Shown: positions 47,389 through 57,025, counted from the first letter of the stretch. The stretch is DNA of 64,000 nucleotides from Polynucleobacter cosmopolitanus (GCF_002224225.1 NZ_NJGG01000001.1:248001-312000), one strand, 5' to 3'. Numbers and translations: made by a program. Notes: a model not told the origin generated them from the sequence alone.

Positions 47389-48081
47389 ATGAAACAACTC
47401 GTACTTATCCGCCACGGCGAATCCCAATGGAACCTAGAAAACCGTTTTACCGGCTGGGTTGATGTTGATTTAACCCCTACCGGCATCCAGCAAGCTATCC
47501 AAGCTGGAGAGAGTTTAAAGGCTGCCGGGTATGATTTTGACATTGCTTACACATCTGTGCTCAAAAGGGCCATTAGAACCCTTTGGCATGCTCAAGAAGC
47601 CATGGATAGGCTTTGGCTGCCAGTGGTGCACAGCTGGCGCTTAAATGAGCGTCATTATGGCGCCTTGGCAGGTTTGAATAAGACTGAAACGGCCGCCAAG
47701 TATGGCGATGAGCAGGTTCATATTTGGAGAAGGTCCTACGACGTCAGACCTCCCTTGCTGGATCCAAATGACCCAAGAGCGTCATTTAACGACCCGCGCT
47801 ACTCAAAACTTAAAAAAGAAGAAATTCCTCTGGGCGAATGCTTAAAAGACAACGTTGCTCGAGTTTTGCCACTTTGGGAGGAGTCAATTGCCCCAGCCTT
47901 GCGCTCTGGTAAGAGAGTTTTGATCGCAGCTCATGGCAATAGTATCCGTTCCCTAGTAAAGTACCTAGACGACGTATCTGATTCAGACATCATGGAAATC
48001 AATATTCCTAACGGAATACCTCTTGTTTATGAGTTAGATGACAACTTAAAACCAATTAAACATTTTTACTTAGAAAAATAA
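47389..48081 (+). CDS. gpmA: 2,3-bisphosphoglycerate-dependent phosphoglycerate mutase
   Basis: GpmA interconverts 3- and 2-phosphoglycerate. The 230-residue protein (ATG at 47389; a GTG two codons earlier is in frame) has [20 protein letters not shown] with the phospho-accepting histidine. [20 protein letters not shown] and the second histidine in [12 protein letters not shown] complete the active site. It is divergent from the rhodanese gene, with only 22 bases between start codons, and 3 bases before ctpA. Confidence 0.97.
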   Translation: MKQLVLIRHGESQWNLENRFTGWVDVDLTPTGIQQAIQAGESLKAAGYDFDIAYTSVLKRAIRTLWHAQEAMDRLWLPVVHSWRLNERHYGALAGLNKTETAAKYGDEQVHIWRRSYDVRPPLLDPNDPRASFNDPRYSKLKKEEIPLGECLKDNVARVLPLWEESIAPALRSGKRVLIAAHGNSIRSLVKYLDDVSDSDIMEINIPNGIPLVYELDDNLKPIKHFYLEK

Positions 48082-48084
48082 TCT

Positions 48085-49521
48085 ATGCGCCGCTCGATCA
48101 AGAGTATTGCCCTCGTTTGCTCAGGTTTGATTGCTGGAGTTGCATTAACTTTGCAACTTTCAGCCACTGCTCAACAAGGAAGCTCCTCATTACCGCTAGA
48201 TGAACTTCGCAATCTATCAAATGTATTTGGTCAAATCAAACGAGATTATGTTGAATCAGTTGAAGATAAGCGTTTATTGACTGATGCCATCAAAGGCATG
48301 GTGAGCGGACTAGATCCGCACTCTTCTTACTTGGATAAAAAAGATTTTGCTGAAATGCAAGAGCACACCCAAGGTAAGTTTGCTGGCTTGGGCATTGAAA
48401 TCACTTCTGAAGATGGCATTGTCAAAATTCTCAATCCAATTGAAGATACGCCTGCAGCAAAGGCTGGTCTTTTATCTGGTGACTTGATCACTCGCTTGGA
48501 TGACAAGCCTGTGCGCGGCATGACTCTTGATCAAGCTGTGCGTCGCATGCGTGGTGAGCCTGGCACAAAAATCACTTTAACAATTTTCAGAAAAAGTGAA
48601 GACAGAACTTTCCCTATCACCATCACTCGCGCTGAGATCAAAGTTCAGTCTGTTAAAGCTAAATTTGTTGAGCCTGGCATTGCCTACGTGCGCATCACCA
48701 GCTTCCAAGAAAGAACTATTCCAGATCTAGCCAAAAAGTTAAATGAATTGGCTGGGGAAAATCCGCAATTAAAAGGATTGGTTCTGGACCTAAGAAACAA
48801 TGGCGGCGGTCTATTACAAGGCGCTGTTGGAGTATCTGCGGCTTTCTTACCAACGGACACTTTGATTGTTTCGACCAAGGGTCAAACAGAAGAAGCCAAA
48901 CAAGTATTTAAATCAACTTTTGATAACTATCGTTTATCAGAAAACAATGATGCCCTAGCGCAACTGTCTCCGGTCTTCAAAAAAGTACCGCTCGTTGTTC
49001 TTGTGAATGCATTCTCTGCATCAGCCTCAGAAATTGTTGCGGGTGCCTTACAAGATCACAAACGTGCCACCATCATTGGCAAAACAACCTTTGGTAAAGG
49101 CTCAGTACAAACTGTGCGCCCATTGAGCGCGGACTCAGCCTTGAAGCTGACCACTGCTTACTACTACACGCCAACTGGTAAATCAATCCAGGCATTTGGC
49201 ATCAAGCCTGACATTGCCGTTGATCAAAACGCTGAAGGTGATCCTGATGATGTATTGATCACTCGCGAAATTGACAGCGAAAAACATCTTAAGAATAAAC
49301 AATCTTCTGAAGAGAAATTAATCAAAGATCGCGAACAACGTCGTCTTGAGGAATTGCAACGCATTGAAGATTTGAATGCCAAGAAAACACCTGAGCAAAA
49401 AGAAAAAGATCGCAAAAAGCGTCCTGCTGAATTTGGTACAGCAGAAGACTTCATGCTCACTCAGGCAGCTGCTTACTTAAAAGGTCAACCAATTAAAAAA
49501 TCCAAGTCTCGCTTGGAATAA
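48085..49521 (+). CDS. ctpA: C-terminal processing (S41) peptidase
   Basis: The 478-residue protein is a periplasmic serine peptidase of the CtpA/Prc family. A signal anchor (IALVCSGLIAGVALTLQLSA) is followed by a PDZ domain at about 95-180 (FAGLGIEITSEDGIVKILNP, AKAGLLSGDLITRLD). The peptidase core holds the catalytic serine in NAFSASASEIVAGAL and the lysine in GKTTFGKGSVQTV. The C-terminal tail is long, charged and Lys/Glu-rich. The gpmA-ctpA-moeB order is conserved in Betaproteobacteria. Cell-wall hydrolase control is the best-known role of the family, but no substrate is visible here. Confidence 0.96.
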   Translation: MRRSIKSIALVCSGLIAGVALTLQLSATAQQGSSSLPLDELRNLSNVFGQIKRDYVESVEDKRLLTDAIKGMVSGLDPHSSYLDKKDFAEMQEHTQGKFAGLGIEITSEDGIVKILNPIEDTPAAKAGLLSGDLITRLDDKPVRGMTLDQAVRRMRGEPGTKITLTIFRKSEDRTFPITITRAEIKVQSVKAKFVEPGIAYVRITSFQERTIPDLAKKLNELAGENPQLKGLVLDLRNNGGGLLQGAVGVSAAFLPTDTLIVSTKGQTEEAKQVFKSTFDNYRLSENNDALAQLSPVFKKVPLVVLVNAFSASASEIVAGALQDHKRATIIGKTTFGKGSVQTVRPLSADSALKLTTAYYYTPTGKSIQAFGIKPDIAVDQNAEGDPDDVLITREIDSEKHLKNKQSSEEKLIKDREQRRLEELQRIEDLNAKKTPEQKEKDRKKRPAEFGTAEDFMLTQAAAYLKGQPIKKSKSRLE

Positions 49522-49533
49522 AAAAAGTTGGCG

Positions 49534-50286
49534 ATGAACGATCAAGAACTACTTCGATACTCTCGCCACATTCTTCTGGATGATATTGGCATTGAAGGCC
49601 AAGAAAAAATATTGTCAGCTCACGTTGTTGTGATCGGCGCTGGCGGTCTTGGTTCTGCAGCCGCGCCCTATTTAGCAGCAGCCGGCGTTGGGAAAATCAC
49701 TTTGATTGATCATGACGTGGTTGATTTAACCAATCTTCAACGCCAAATCATGCACCGCCAAACTTCTATTGGCATGCCCAAGGTGAGCTCCGCAAAAAAT
49801 ATGTTGCAAGAACTCAATCCCCATCTCAATGTGGTGGCTCTTGAACAAAAAGTAACGAGTGAGTTACTGGATCAGCTTTTACCGACAGCAACGGTTGTTT
49901 TAGATTGCACAGACAATTTTTCAAGTCGACATTTGATCAATGCTTCATGCGTGAAACATCGGATCCCCTTGGTCAGTGGTGCAGCCATTCGTTTTGATGG
50001 GCAACTCACCGTGATCGATCCAAGACAAAAAGGCACACCATGTTATGCCTGTTTATTTCCAAAAGATCAAAAGTTCGATGAGGTGCAATGCTCAACCATG
50101 GGAGTTTTTTCACCTCTTGTTGGCATCATTGGAGCAATGCAGTCAGCTCAAGCGCTTCAGGTGATCACTGGCGTTGGCAAATCTCTTTGCGGCAAATTAC
50201 TGTTGTGGGATGCCAGATCAACGCAGATTGATACGATTGAGTTACATCAACGAGTTAACTGCGAAGTTTGTTCCAACAATTATTGA
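49534..50286 (+). CDS. HesA/MoeB/ThiF family adenylyltransferase
   Basis: This E1-like enzyme adenylates the C-terminal Gly-Gly of a sulfur-carrier protein (MoaD or ThiS type). The ATG at 49534 gives 250 residues. Motifs are ATP-binding VVIGAGGLGSAAAPYLAAAG, DLTNLQRQIMHRQ, LDCTDNFSSRHLIN and zinc pairs CYAC and CEVC. Length fits MoeB or ThiF without a rhodanese domain. No MoaD or ThiS is nearby, so the partner is undecided and I leave the symbol open. The stop codon lies within a perfect inverted repeat. Confidence 0.93.
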   Translation: MNDQELLRYSRHILLDDIGIEGQEKILSAHVVVIGAGGLGSAAAPYLAAAGVGKITLIDHDVVDLTNLQRQIMHRQTSIGMPKVSSAKNMLQELNPHLNVVALEQKVTSELLDQLLPTATVVLDCTDNFSSRHLINASCVKHRIPLVSGAAIRFDGQLTVIDPRQKGTPCYACLFPKDQKFDEVQCSTMGVFSPLVGIIGAMQSAQALQVITGVGKSLCGKLLLWDARSTQIDTIELHQRVNCEVCSNNY

Positions 50287-50313
50287 TTCAATCACTCATT
50301 GACTGAATCAATA
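50281..50313. other. Perfect 10-bp inverted repeat between convergent genes
   Basis: TATTGATTCA and TGAATCAATA flank a 13-base loop. It includes the stop codon of the MoeB/ThiF gene and ends just before the ptsI stop. It could act as a weak bidirectional terminator or mRNA end, but no T-run follows closely. Confidence 0.5.
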
Positions 50314-50317
50314 TTGA

Positions 50318-52075
50318 TCAAGCGTTAATTTTTTGAAATGCTGCCTGAATATCTTCAGGCTCAATCGCTGATAACAAACTATCAACCGCTGATTTCAATT
50401 GCTGGGTATCAGATCGCAAGATTTCTTGTTTAACCGATAAGAGCTGCTTGAAATGAAGTGAGAAATCAGTCAAGCCCATACCCAATAAGACCCTCGTCAT
50501 TGAGGCATCTCCAGCCATCTCGCCACACACAGATACTGGCATTTGAGCATTTTTTGCATCTCTGATAATGCTGGCGATCAATCTTAAAACTGCAGGGTGT
50601 AGTGGGTCATACAAATGCGCAACAGCATTGTCTGCACGATCAATCGCCAAAGTGTATTGAATCAAATCATTGGTGCCAATAGATAAGAAATCCAAGCGAC
50701 GAATGAACAAAGGAAGTGCCAAAGCAGCCGCTGGGATTTCAATCATAGCGCCCACTTGAATACCTGGATCAAAACTAATACTTTCAGCTTCCAGTTGATT
50801 TTTAGCAGTTTGTATCAACTCTAAAGTTTGATCAATTTCTTGAGCATGAGCCAACATCGGTATCAAAATCTTGATCTTGCCAAATACCGAAGCTCTTAAG
50901 ATTGCTCGTATCTGAATCAAAAACATTTCAGGCTCAGACAATGACCATCTGATGGCACGCAAACCCAAAGGTGACAAATAGTTTGCACCACCATTATCTT
51001 TGACGTCTAAAGGCTTATCGGCACCAATATCAATGGTTCTGATGCTGACTGGCAAACCCTTCATGGCTTCAGCTGTTTTGCGATATGCCCAGAATTGCTC
51101 TTCCTCATCTGGCATTTGGCCTTGGCGATTCATGAATAAGAATTCAGATCTGAACAAACCAATGCCAACAGCCCCAGAATCCAATGCCATTGGCGCATCA
51201 TCCGGCATTTCAACGTTGGCCATCAAATCAATGTGCTGACCATCCAGTGTCACTGTTGGTGTGTGCTTGAGTCTTAAAAGTTTTTTCTTTTCAAGTTTTC
51301 TCGCCGACTGCAAATGGCGATACTCTTCAAGAATAAAAGGACTTGGGTCAACAATGACAATGCCACGATCGCCATCGATGATGAGCCAATCATCTTGTCG
51401 AATCAGTTCACTGGCACTTCTAACACCAACAGCAGCAGGAATATCCAAGCTTCTTGCAACGATTGCAGTGTGTGAAGTTTTACCGCCCAAATCAGTGACA
51501 AATCCACCAAAAGCCAATTCTTTAAAGCGCAACATGTCTGGCGGAGAAATGTCATGGGCCACCACAATCACTTCGCTCAGCTCTCTGTTTTCAGAAACTG
51601 TTTTGTAGAAGGCTCCAATGGTTTGATGATCCTCGCCCAAATGAAGGACTTTCATGACCCGCTCAACGACCTGACGAATATCTGCAGCCCTTTCGCGCAA
51701 ATAAGCATCCTCAATCTCTGCAAATTGTTCGAGCACATTTTCCAACTGAGTAGCCAAAGCCCATTCAGCGTTGTATCGTTTTTCTTGAATCAGCTCTAAA
51801 GGTTTTTCTGTCAGCGTTGGGTCCGCCAAAATCATGCCATGCACATCCAAAAATGCAGCCATCTCTTCTGGCGCTGCCTCAGGCAAACCTGCTCTTAGAG
51901 TCTTTAATTCTTGTCTAACAATTTGAAATGCGTCGAGAAGCCTTTTTTGTTCTACTTGTTCGTTACCTTCAGAAATCAAATAATGCTTCACATCCATGGC
52001 GGATGGAGCGATCCTCAGGGCACGACCTATCGCAATACCATTCGTAACAGGAATACCATGAAGCGTAAAAGACAA
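50318..52075 (-). CDS. ptsI: Phosphoenolpyruvate-protein phosphotransferase (PTS enzyme I)
   Basis: Enzyme I takes phosphate from PEP and gives it to HPr. The 585-residue reading (E. coli 575) starts at a TTG at 52075, two codons' distance from the ptsH stop, with GGGGAAGG eight bases upstream. The longer frame to 52159 only overlaps ptsH. The protein opens SFTLHGIPVTNGIAIGRALR. The phospho-histidine is in GGKTSHTAIVARSL, and PEP-binding segments are IGLFRSEFLFMNR and FLSIGTNDLIQYTLAIDRAD. With HPr and EIIA-Man it forms the first half of a relay. Confidence 0.97.
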   Translation of the reverse strand: MSFTLHGIPVTNGIAIGRALRIAPSAMDVKHYLISEGNEQVEQKRLLDAFQIVRQELKTLRAGLPEAAPEEMAAFLDVHGMILADPTLTEKPLELIQEKRYNAEWALATQLENVLEQFAEIEDAYLRERAADIRQVVERVMKVLHLGEDHQTIGAFYKTVSENRELSEVIVVAHDISPPDMLRFKELAFGGFVTDLGGKTSHTAIVARSLDIPAAVGVRSASELIRQDDWLIIDGDRGIVIVDPSPFILEEYRHLQSARKLEKKKLLRLKHTPTVTLDGQHIDLMANVEMPDDAPMALDSGAVGIGLFRSEFLFMNRQGQMPDEEEQFWAYRKTAEAMKGLPVSIRTIDIGADKPLDVKDNGGANYLSPLGLRAIRWSLSEPEMFLIQIRAILRASVFGKIKILIPMLAHAQEIDQTLELIQTAKNQLEAESISFDPGIQVGAMIEIPAAALALPLFIRRLDFLSIGTNDLIQYTLAIDRADNAVAHLYDPLHPAVLRLIASIIRDAKNAQMPVSVCGEMAGDASMTRVLLGMGLTDFSLHFKQLLSVKQEILRSDTQQLKSAVDSLLSAIEPEDIQAAFQKINA

Positions 52076-52076
52076 A

Positions 52077-52346
52077 TTACTGACCTTCCCCAAAACGATC
52101 ATTGATGAGCGCCTGAATCGCATCAAAAGCCTCTTGCGCTTGCTCACCTTCAGTCTCAAGAGTTAAGACGCTGCCCATTCCAGCAGCAAGCATCATGACA
52201 CCCATAATACTTTTAGCATTTACTCTTCTGCCGCTCTTGGACAAAAATATCTCGCACGGGTACTGACCTGCTAGCTGGGTTAATTTAGCCGAGGCGCGAG
52301 CATGCAATCCAAGTTTATTGATGATATTAATATCTGCGCTGGGCAT
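52077..52346 (-). CDS. ptsH: Phosphocarrier protein HPr
   Basis: The 89-residue HPr has His15 and Arg17 in LGLHARASAKL, the site phosphorylated by enzyme I, and Ser46 in NAKSIMGVMML, the site for HPr kinase. Both regulatory residues are intact, which matches the presence of hprK 32 kb away in the window. The gene is 2 bases after the EIIA-Man gene, and its end carries the ribosome binding site for ptsI. Confidence 0.98.
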   Translation of the reverse strand: MPSADINIINKLGLHARASAKLTQLAGQYPCEIFLSKSGRRVNAKSIMGVMMLAAGMGSVLTLETEGEQAQEAFDAIQALINDRFGEGQ

Positions 52347-52348
52347 TC

Positions 52349-52789
52349 TTAATCCTTCACTTCCATCTTATTATTGTCATCAATGTGACCCATGTGGCCA
52401 ATTGGAATAATCCCTTGTTGCCCACCATGCATGGCTTTTTGAGTGGCAGAATCTAAAGGCTCTGTTCTGTAGGCAATCGCCCGCATTAACATCGGTAAAT
52501 TGACTCCTGCAATCACTCTGACATGCCCGGCAAATTCTGTCATATGAGCTAAACGACTGGCCACGTTGGCTGGTGTAGCCCCCATGATGTCTGTGAGCAC
52601 CAGAAGGCCCTTATCAGAATTGATTGACTGGGCTGCTTCTACCGCGCGCTCCAAAGTCAACTTTGCATCTTCGTGCGCCATGACATCAAGGGCCTTTAGA
52701 CGATCTGGCACCTCGCCATACACATGGCGAGTGAATTCTTGTAATGCAGATGCCAAAGGCGCATGAGCGATGATTAAAATGCCGGCCAT
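52349..52789 (-). CDS. PTS mannose-type EIIA domain protein
   Basis: The 146-residue protein is a single EIIA of the mannose family. The phospho-accepting histidine is H9 in GILIIAHAPLASAL, and VLTDIMGATPANVASRLA is the conserved middle motif. No EIIB, IIC or IID gene follows, so it is probably regulatory, as in other Betaproteobacteria that pair it with ptsH, ptsI and hprK. It abuts gshB directly. Confidence 0.95.
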   Translation of the reverse strand: MAGILIIAHAPLASALQEFTRHVYGEVPDRLKALDVMAHEDAKLTLERAVEAAQSINSDKGLLVLTDIMGATPANVASRLAHMTEFAGHVRVIAGVNLPMLMRAIAYRTEPLDSATQKAMHGGQQGIIPIGHMGHIDDNNKMEVKD

Positions 52790-53734
52790 TTAATGAATAT
52801 GTTTCTCTAAATTAGTTAACCACTGTAATGCCACATCATGACCTGTTTGCTCGCTAATTTCAACAAAGCAAGTTGGGCTGGTCACATTTATTTCTGTTAA
52901 AAAACCACCGATAAAATCCAAGCCCACCAAATGCAACCCTCTTGAAGCCAACTGAGGAGCGAGCTCTTCGGCAATACTCAATTCTTGTTGAGTGACGGGT
53001 TGCGCAACACCCTTACCACCGGATGCAAGATTACCTCTCACTTCACCAGCTTGTGGAATACGTGCCAAGCTAAAGGGGACCACTTCGCCACCAATCAACA
53101 ACACCCGCTTATCGCCTGCGGCTATTTCTGGCAGAAACTTTTGAACCATCAACGCTCGCTGACCATTACCGCCCAGAGTTTCGACAATACTGGCTAAATT
53201 CAACCCATTGGCTTGAACCCTAAAAATACCTTGGCCACCCATGCCATCCAAAGGCTTGATGATCACGTCTTGATGATGCTGATGAAATGCTTTGATGTCG
53301 GCCAAATCATGACTGACGACTGTCGGGGGTGCAAACTTCATGAACTCCAAGAGCGCTAATTTTTCAGAATGGTTTCTCAAAGCATCAGGAGCATTGAATA
53401 CTTTTGCACCCTCAAGACATGCTTGCGACAAAAACCAAGTGGCTGTGACATAAGCCAAATCAAAAGGAGGATCTTTCCTCATGATGATGGCATCAAATTC
53501 ATAAAGCTTTCGAACTTGAGCTTTTACTTCCTTGAACCAAGAACCGTCATGAGTAGTTATCTCAATCTGCTTGCAATCTGCTTGAATCAACGAGTCGATA
53601 CTTTTCAGATCATGAATATGACAATGCCAAACTTCATGACCTCGCTGTTGCGAAGCTTTCATCATGGCCAAAGTACTGTCTTTTTTGACGACGAAACTGC
53701 TCAGAGGATCTGCAATAAAGAGAAGCTTCTTCAT
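52790..53734 (-). CDS. gshB: Glutathione synthetase
   Basis: GshB joins gamma-glutamylcysteine and glycine using ATP. The 314-residue ATP-grasp protein opens LLFIADPLSSFVVKKDSTLA, then IIMRKDPPFDLAYVTATWFL, the ATP loop IIKPLDGMGGQGIFRV and the metal-binding LVGLDFIGGFLTEINVTSPT. Length equals E. coli GshB (316). It lies 4 bases after gshA, so both steps are co-expressed, together with the PTS genes behind them. Confidence 0.97.
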   Translation of the reverse strand: MKKLLFIADPLSSFVVKKDSTLAMMKASQQRGHEVWHCHIHDLKSIDSLIQADCKQIEITTHDGSWFKEVKAQVRKLYEFDAIIMRKDPPFDLAYVTATWFLSQACLEGAKVFNAPDALRNHSEKLALLEFMKFAPPTVVSHDLADIKAFHQHHQDVIIKPLDGMGGQGIFRVQANGLNLASIVETLGGNGQRALMVQKFLPEIAAGDKRVLLIGGEVVPFSLARIPQAGEVRGNLASGGKGVAQPVTQQELSIAEELAPQLASRGLHLVGLDFIGGFLTEINVTSPTCFVEISEQTGHDVALQWLTNLEKHIH

Positions 53735-53738
53735 CTGA

Positions 53739-55031
53739 TTATTCTGCCTCTGGATCAGTGCGCTCTAGCTCTAAAGATGCCGCCAATAAAGCGAGTCTTG
53801 CAACCACGCCATAAAGATAAAAACGATTAGGTACTGCAATGCCTGGTTTTGCAGCCACATCCGGAATTGAATTGTGCTCAAACGCCAATGGCACAAAATG
53901 CATGCCCGGCGCATTGAGATTTTCATCAACCCCACGGCCCGTGTGAACTCTGTAAAAACCACCAACCACGTAACGATCCATCATATAGACAACAGGCTCA
54001 GCAACAGCTTCATTGATTTTCTCGAAGGTGTAAACACCCTCTTGAACCAAGACATCAGCAACCTCTAAGCCTTCTTTGATAACGCTCATTTTATTGCGTT
54101 CTTTGCGATTCAAATCTTTGACTTCGCTAGCATCTTTGACAGTCATAATGCCCATGCCATAAGTTCCAGCATCTGCTTTAACAATCACATATGGTTTTTC
54201 TTTGATGCCGTACTCTTTGTATTTTCGTGCAATCTTTTTCAAGATAGTATCGACACTCTCTTGCAAACACTCTTCACCGATGCGCTCATGGAAATTAACG
54301 CCAGTACACTTCGTGAAAAATGGATTGATCATCCACGGATCAATATCAATCACTTTGGAAAACTTCTTAGCCACATCGTCGTAGGCATCAAAGTGATTTG
54401 ATTTACGGCGCACAGCCCAACCCGCATGCAATGGAGGCAATAAATATTGCTCGTGAAGATTTTCTAAAATCTTGGGGATGCCGCCTGATAAATCATTATT
54501 CAAAAGAATCGTGCAAGGATCAAAATCCTTGAGACCTAATCGACGACCTTTATTCCCAATTCTGGCCAACGGCTCCAAAACCAATCTTTGGCCATCTGGC
54601 AAATCGATTGGTGTTGGTTTTGTTATTTCTTCTGACAAACTTCCTAGTCGAACATTCAAACCAGTTTGTCTCAATATTGAAGCTAAGCGTGCCACGTTTT
54701 GCAAATAAAACACATTGCGTGTGTGACGCTCTGGAATCAACAATAAATTTTTTGCATCTGGGCAAATTTTCTCAATAGATGCCATAGACGCCTGAACGGC
54801 CAATGGCATCATTTCTGGAGATAAGTTATTAAACCCTCCAGGGAATAAATTTGTATCAACAGGAGCAAGCTTGAACCCGGCATTGCGCAGATCCACTGAA
54901 CAATAAAACGGGGGCGTGTGCTCTTGCCACTCCAGCCTGAACCATCGCTCGATGGCAGGTGTGGCTTCTAAAACCTTGCTCTCTAATTCAAGCAAAGGAC
55001 CATTCAGGGCAGTAATAAGATGAGGAACCAT
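53739..55031 (-). CDS. gshA: Glutamate-cysteine ligase (GshA family of Betaproteobacteria)
   Basis: The 430-residue protein belongs to the glutamate-cysteine ligase family typical of Burkholderiales (PF08886 type), which is distinct from E. coli GshA. Recognisable parts are RWFRLEWQEHTPPFYCSVDL, NLFPGGFNNLSPEM, LLIPERHTRNVFYLQN, VKADAGTYGMGIMTV and YVVGGFYRVHTGRGVDENLN. It makes gamma-glutamylcysteine, which adjacent gshB converts to glutathione. The gene is preceded by the terminator of the amtB operon and probably has its own promoter. Confidence 0.95.
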   Translation of the reverse strand: MVPHLITALNGPLLELESKVLEATPAIERWFRLEWQEHTPPFYCSVDLRNAGFKLAPVDTNLFPGGFNNLSPEMMPLAVQASMASIEKICPDAKNLLLIPERHTRNVFYLQNVARLASILRQTGLNVRLGSLSEEITKPTPIDLPDGQRLVLEPLARIGNKGRRLGLKDFDPCTILLNNDLSGGIPKILENLHEQYLLPPLHAGWAVRRKSNHFDAYDDVAKKFSKVIDIDPWMINPFFTKCTGVNFHERIGEECLQESVDTILKKIARKYKEYGIKEKPYVIVKADAGTYGMGIMTVKDASEVKDLNRKERNKMSVIKEGLEVADVLVQEGVYTFEKINEAVAEPVVYMMDRYVVGGFYRVHTGRGVDENLNAPGMHFVPLAFEHNSIPDVAAKPGIAVPNRFYLYGVVARLALLAASLELERTDPEAE

Positions 55032-55051
55032 GTTGTCATTCTAAGACAGAT

Positions 55052-55089
55052 AAAAAAAGAGCGGGTTCTAATTAAAGAAACCGCTCTTT
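55052..55089 (-). terminator. Intrinsic terminator after amtB
   Basis: On the minus strand AAAGAGCGG pairs with CCGCTCTTT around a 16-base loop that can extend the stem further with one mismatch. The second arm ends in a seven-T run, which fits termination of the porin-glnK-amtB transcript ahead of gshA. Confidence 0.75.
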
Positions 55090-55160
55090 AAAAGCCCCCC
55101 AGCAAGAAATCTACCGGGGGATATTTACTTCACATTTCACACAGATTTACTACTAAATCA

Positions 55161-56648
55161 TTAACCTTCGTAGGCTGTTTCGCCGTGAGAAGTGATGTCC
55201 AAACCTTCACGTTCAGCATCTTCAGGTACACGCAAACCAATCACCACATCAACCAGTTTGTAGGCAATGAATGACACCACACCTGACCAAACGATGGTAG
55301 TTAATACAGCCTTGGCCTGGATCCATACTTGGCCAGCAATTGAGTAATCAGCTGCTACAGCATTGGCTACGTAGTCATAGATACCTGTGCCACCCAATGC
55401 TGGGGCTGCAAATACACCTGTTAAAAGCGCACCCACAATACCACCCACACCGTGAACACCAAACACATCCAAGCTGTCATCAGCGCCAAGCATGCGCTTC
55501 AAACCAGTCACACCCCATAGGCATAGGAAGCCTGAGATCAAACCGATGATGATGGCGCCCATTGGGCCAACGAAGCCTGCTGCTGGAGTGATTGCAACCA
55601 ATCCGGCAACTGCGCCAGATGCCGCACCCAACATTGATGGCTTGCCTTTACCAATCCACTCCCCCAAAGACCAAGTCAATACAGCAGCTGAAGTTGCTAA
55701 GAATGTATTAGCAAATGCCATTGCTGAACCACCTGAAGCTTCTAGTGCTGAACCAGCATTGAAGCCGAACCAACCGAACCACAAAAGTGATGCGCCAACC
55801 ATGGTCAAAGTTAAGCTATGTGGCTTCATGGCTTCCTTACCGAAACCAAGACGCTTACCGATCACATAAGCACCAACCAAACCAGCCACCGCCGCATTGA
55901 TATGCACCACTGTACCGCCGGCAAAGTCTAATGCACCCATTTGGAACAACCAACCAGAAGCTGCTGTGGCTGCTTCAGCCGCGGCTGCATCAGTGTAAGC
56001 ATCAGGACCTGGCCAGAACCAAACCATGTGAGCGATTGGTAGATAGCTGAATGTGAACCAAAGAACAATGAACAACAACACTGCAGAGAACTTAGCACGT
56101 TCAGCGAACGCACCAATGATCAAACAGCAAGTGATTGTTGCAAACGCACCCTGGAATGAGAAGAATGCAAACTCTGGAATCACAACACCTTTACTGAAGG
56201 TGGCGCCCATTGATTCTGGTGTTAAACCAGCCAAGAAGAGTCGATCAAATCCACCAAAGAATGCGTTGCCTGGAGTGAAGGCAATACTGTAGCCATACAC
56301 CGCCCAAAGAACTGAGATCAACGAGAAGATGACCATGCATTGCATCAACACGGACAACATGTTTTTGCTACGCACTAAGCCACCGTAGAAAAGACCCAAA
56401 CCTGGCAACGTCATCAATATCACTAACGCAGTACAAATCATGATCCAAGCTGTGTCACCTTTATTTGCAACTGGTGCCGGGGCTGCAGGAGCAGCTGGGG
56501 CAGCACTAGCAGCAGCTGCAGCAGGAGCAGTTACAGCTGGCTTTGCTTCATCTTTAGCAAATGCTGGAGATGAGACTGCCATCGTAACGGATCCTAGTGC
56601 CAAAGCTGTTGCACCAGCTGCGAGTAGACGTTTAATCCAATGTGTCAT
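55161..56648 (-). CDS. amtB: Ammonium transporter AmtB
   Basis: AmtB conducts ammonium across the inner membrane and is gated by GlnK. The 495-residue protein has a signal peptide (LLAAGATALALGSVTMAVSS-PAFA), an unusual Ala/Pro-rich linker to about residue 62 and eleven membrane segments. Typical motifs are TLPGLGLFYGGLVRSKNML, FAFFSFQGAFATITCCLI, DFAGGTVVHINAAVAGLVGA (twin-His pore) and DVFGVHGVGGIVGALLTGVF. It follows glnK by 14 bases. The whole operon stands behind a sigma-54-type promoter. Confidence 0.97.
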   Translation of the reverse strand: MTHWIKRLLAAGATALALGSVTMAVSSPAFAKDEAKPAVTAPAAAAASAAPAAPAAPAPVANKGDTAWIMICTALVILMTLPGLGLFYGGLVRSKNMLSVLMQCMVIFSLISVLWAVYGYSIAFTPGNAFFGGFDRLFLAGLTPESMGATFSKGVVIPEFAFFSFQGAFATITCCLIIGAFAERAKFSAVLLFIVLWFTFSYLPIAHMVWFWPGPDAYTDAAAAEAATAASGWLFQMGALDFAGGTVVHINAAVAGLVGAYVIGKRLGFGKEAMKPHSLTLTMVGASLLWFGWFGFNAGSALEASGGSAMAFANTFLATSAAVLTWSLGEWIGKGKPSMLGAASGAVAGLVAITPAAGFVGPMGAIIIGLISGFLCLWGVTGLKRMLGADDSLDVFGVHGVGGIVGALLTGVFAAPALGGTGIYDYVANAVAADYSIAGQVWIQAKAVLTTIVWSGVVSFIAYKLVDVVIGLRVPEDAEREGLDITSHGETAYEG

Positions 56649-56662
56649 TTTGATACCTCGCT

Positions 56663-57025
<363 letters not shown>

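Noticed and set aside
53369-53830. 153-codon plus-strand frame across gshB and gshA
   Set aside because: Antisense to two conserved genes, no start signal, no domain.
55492-55869. 125-codon plus-strand frame opposite amtB
   Set aside because: Pro/Ala-rich antisense shadow; amtB is well conserved on the other strand.
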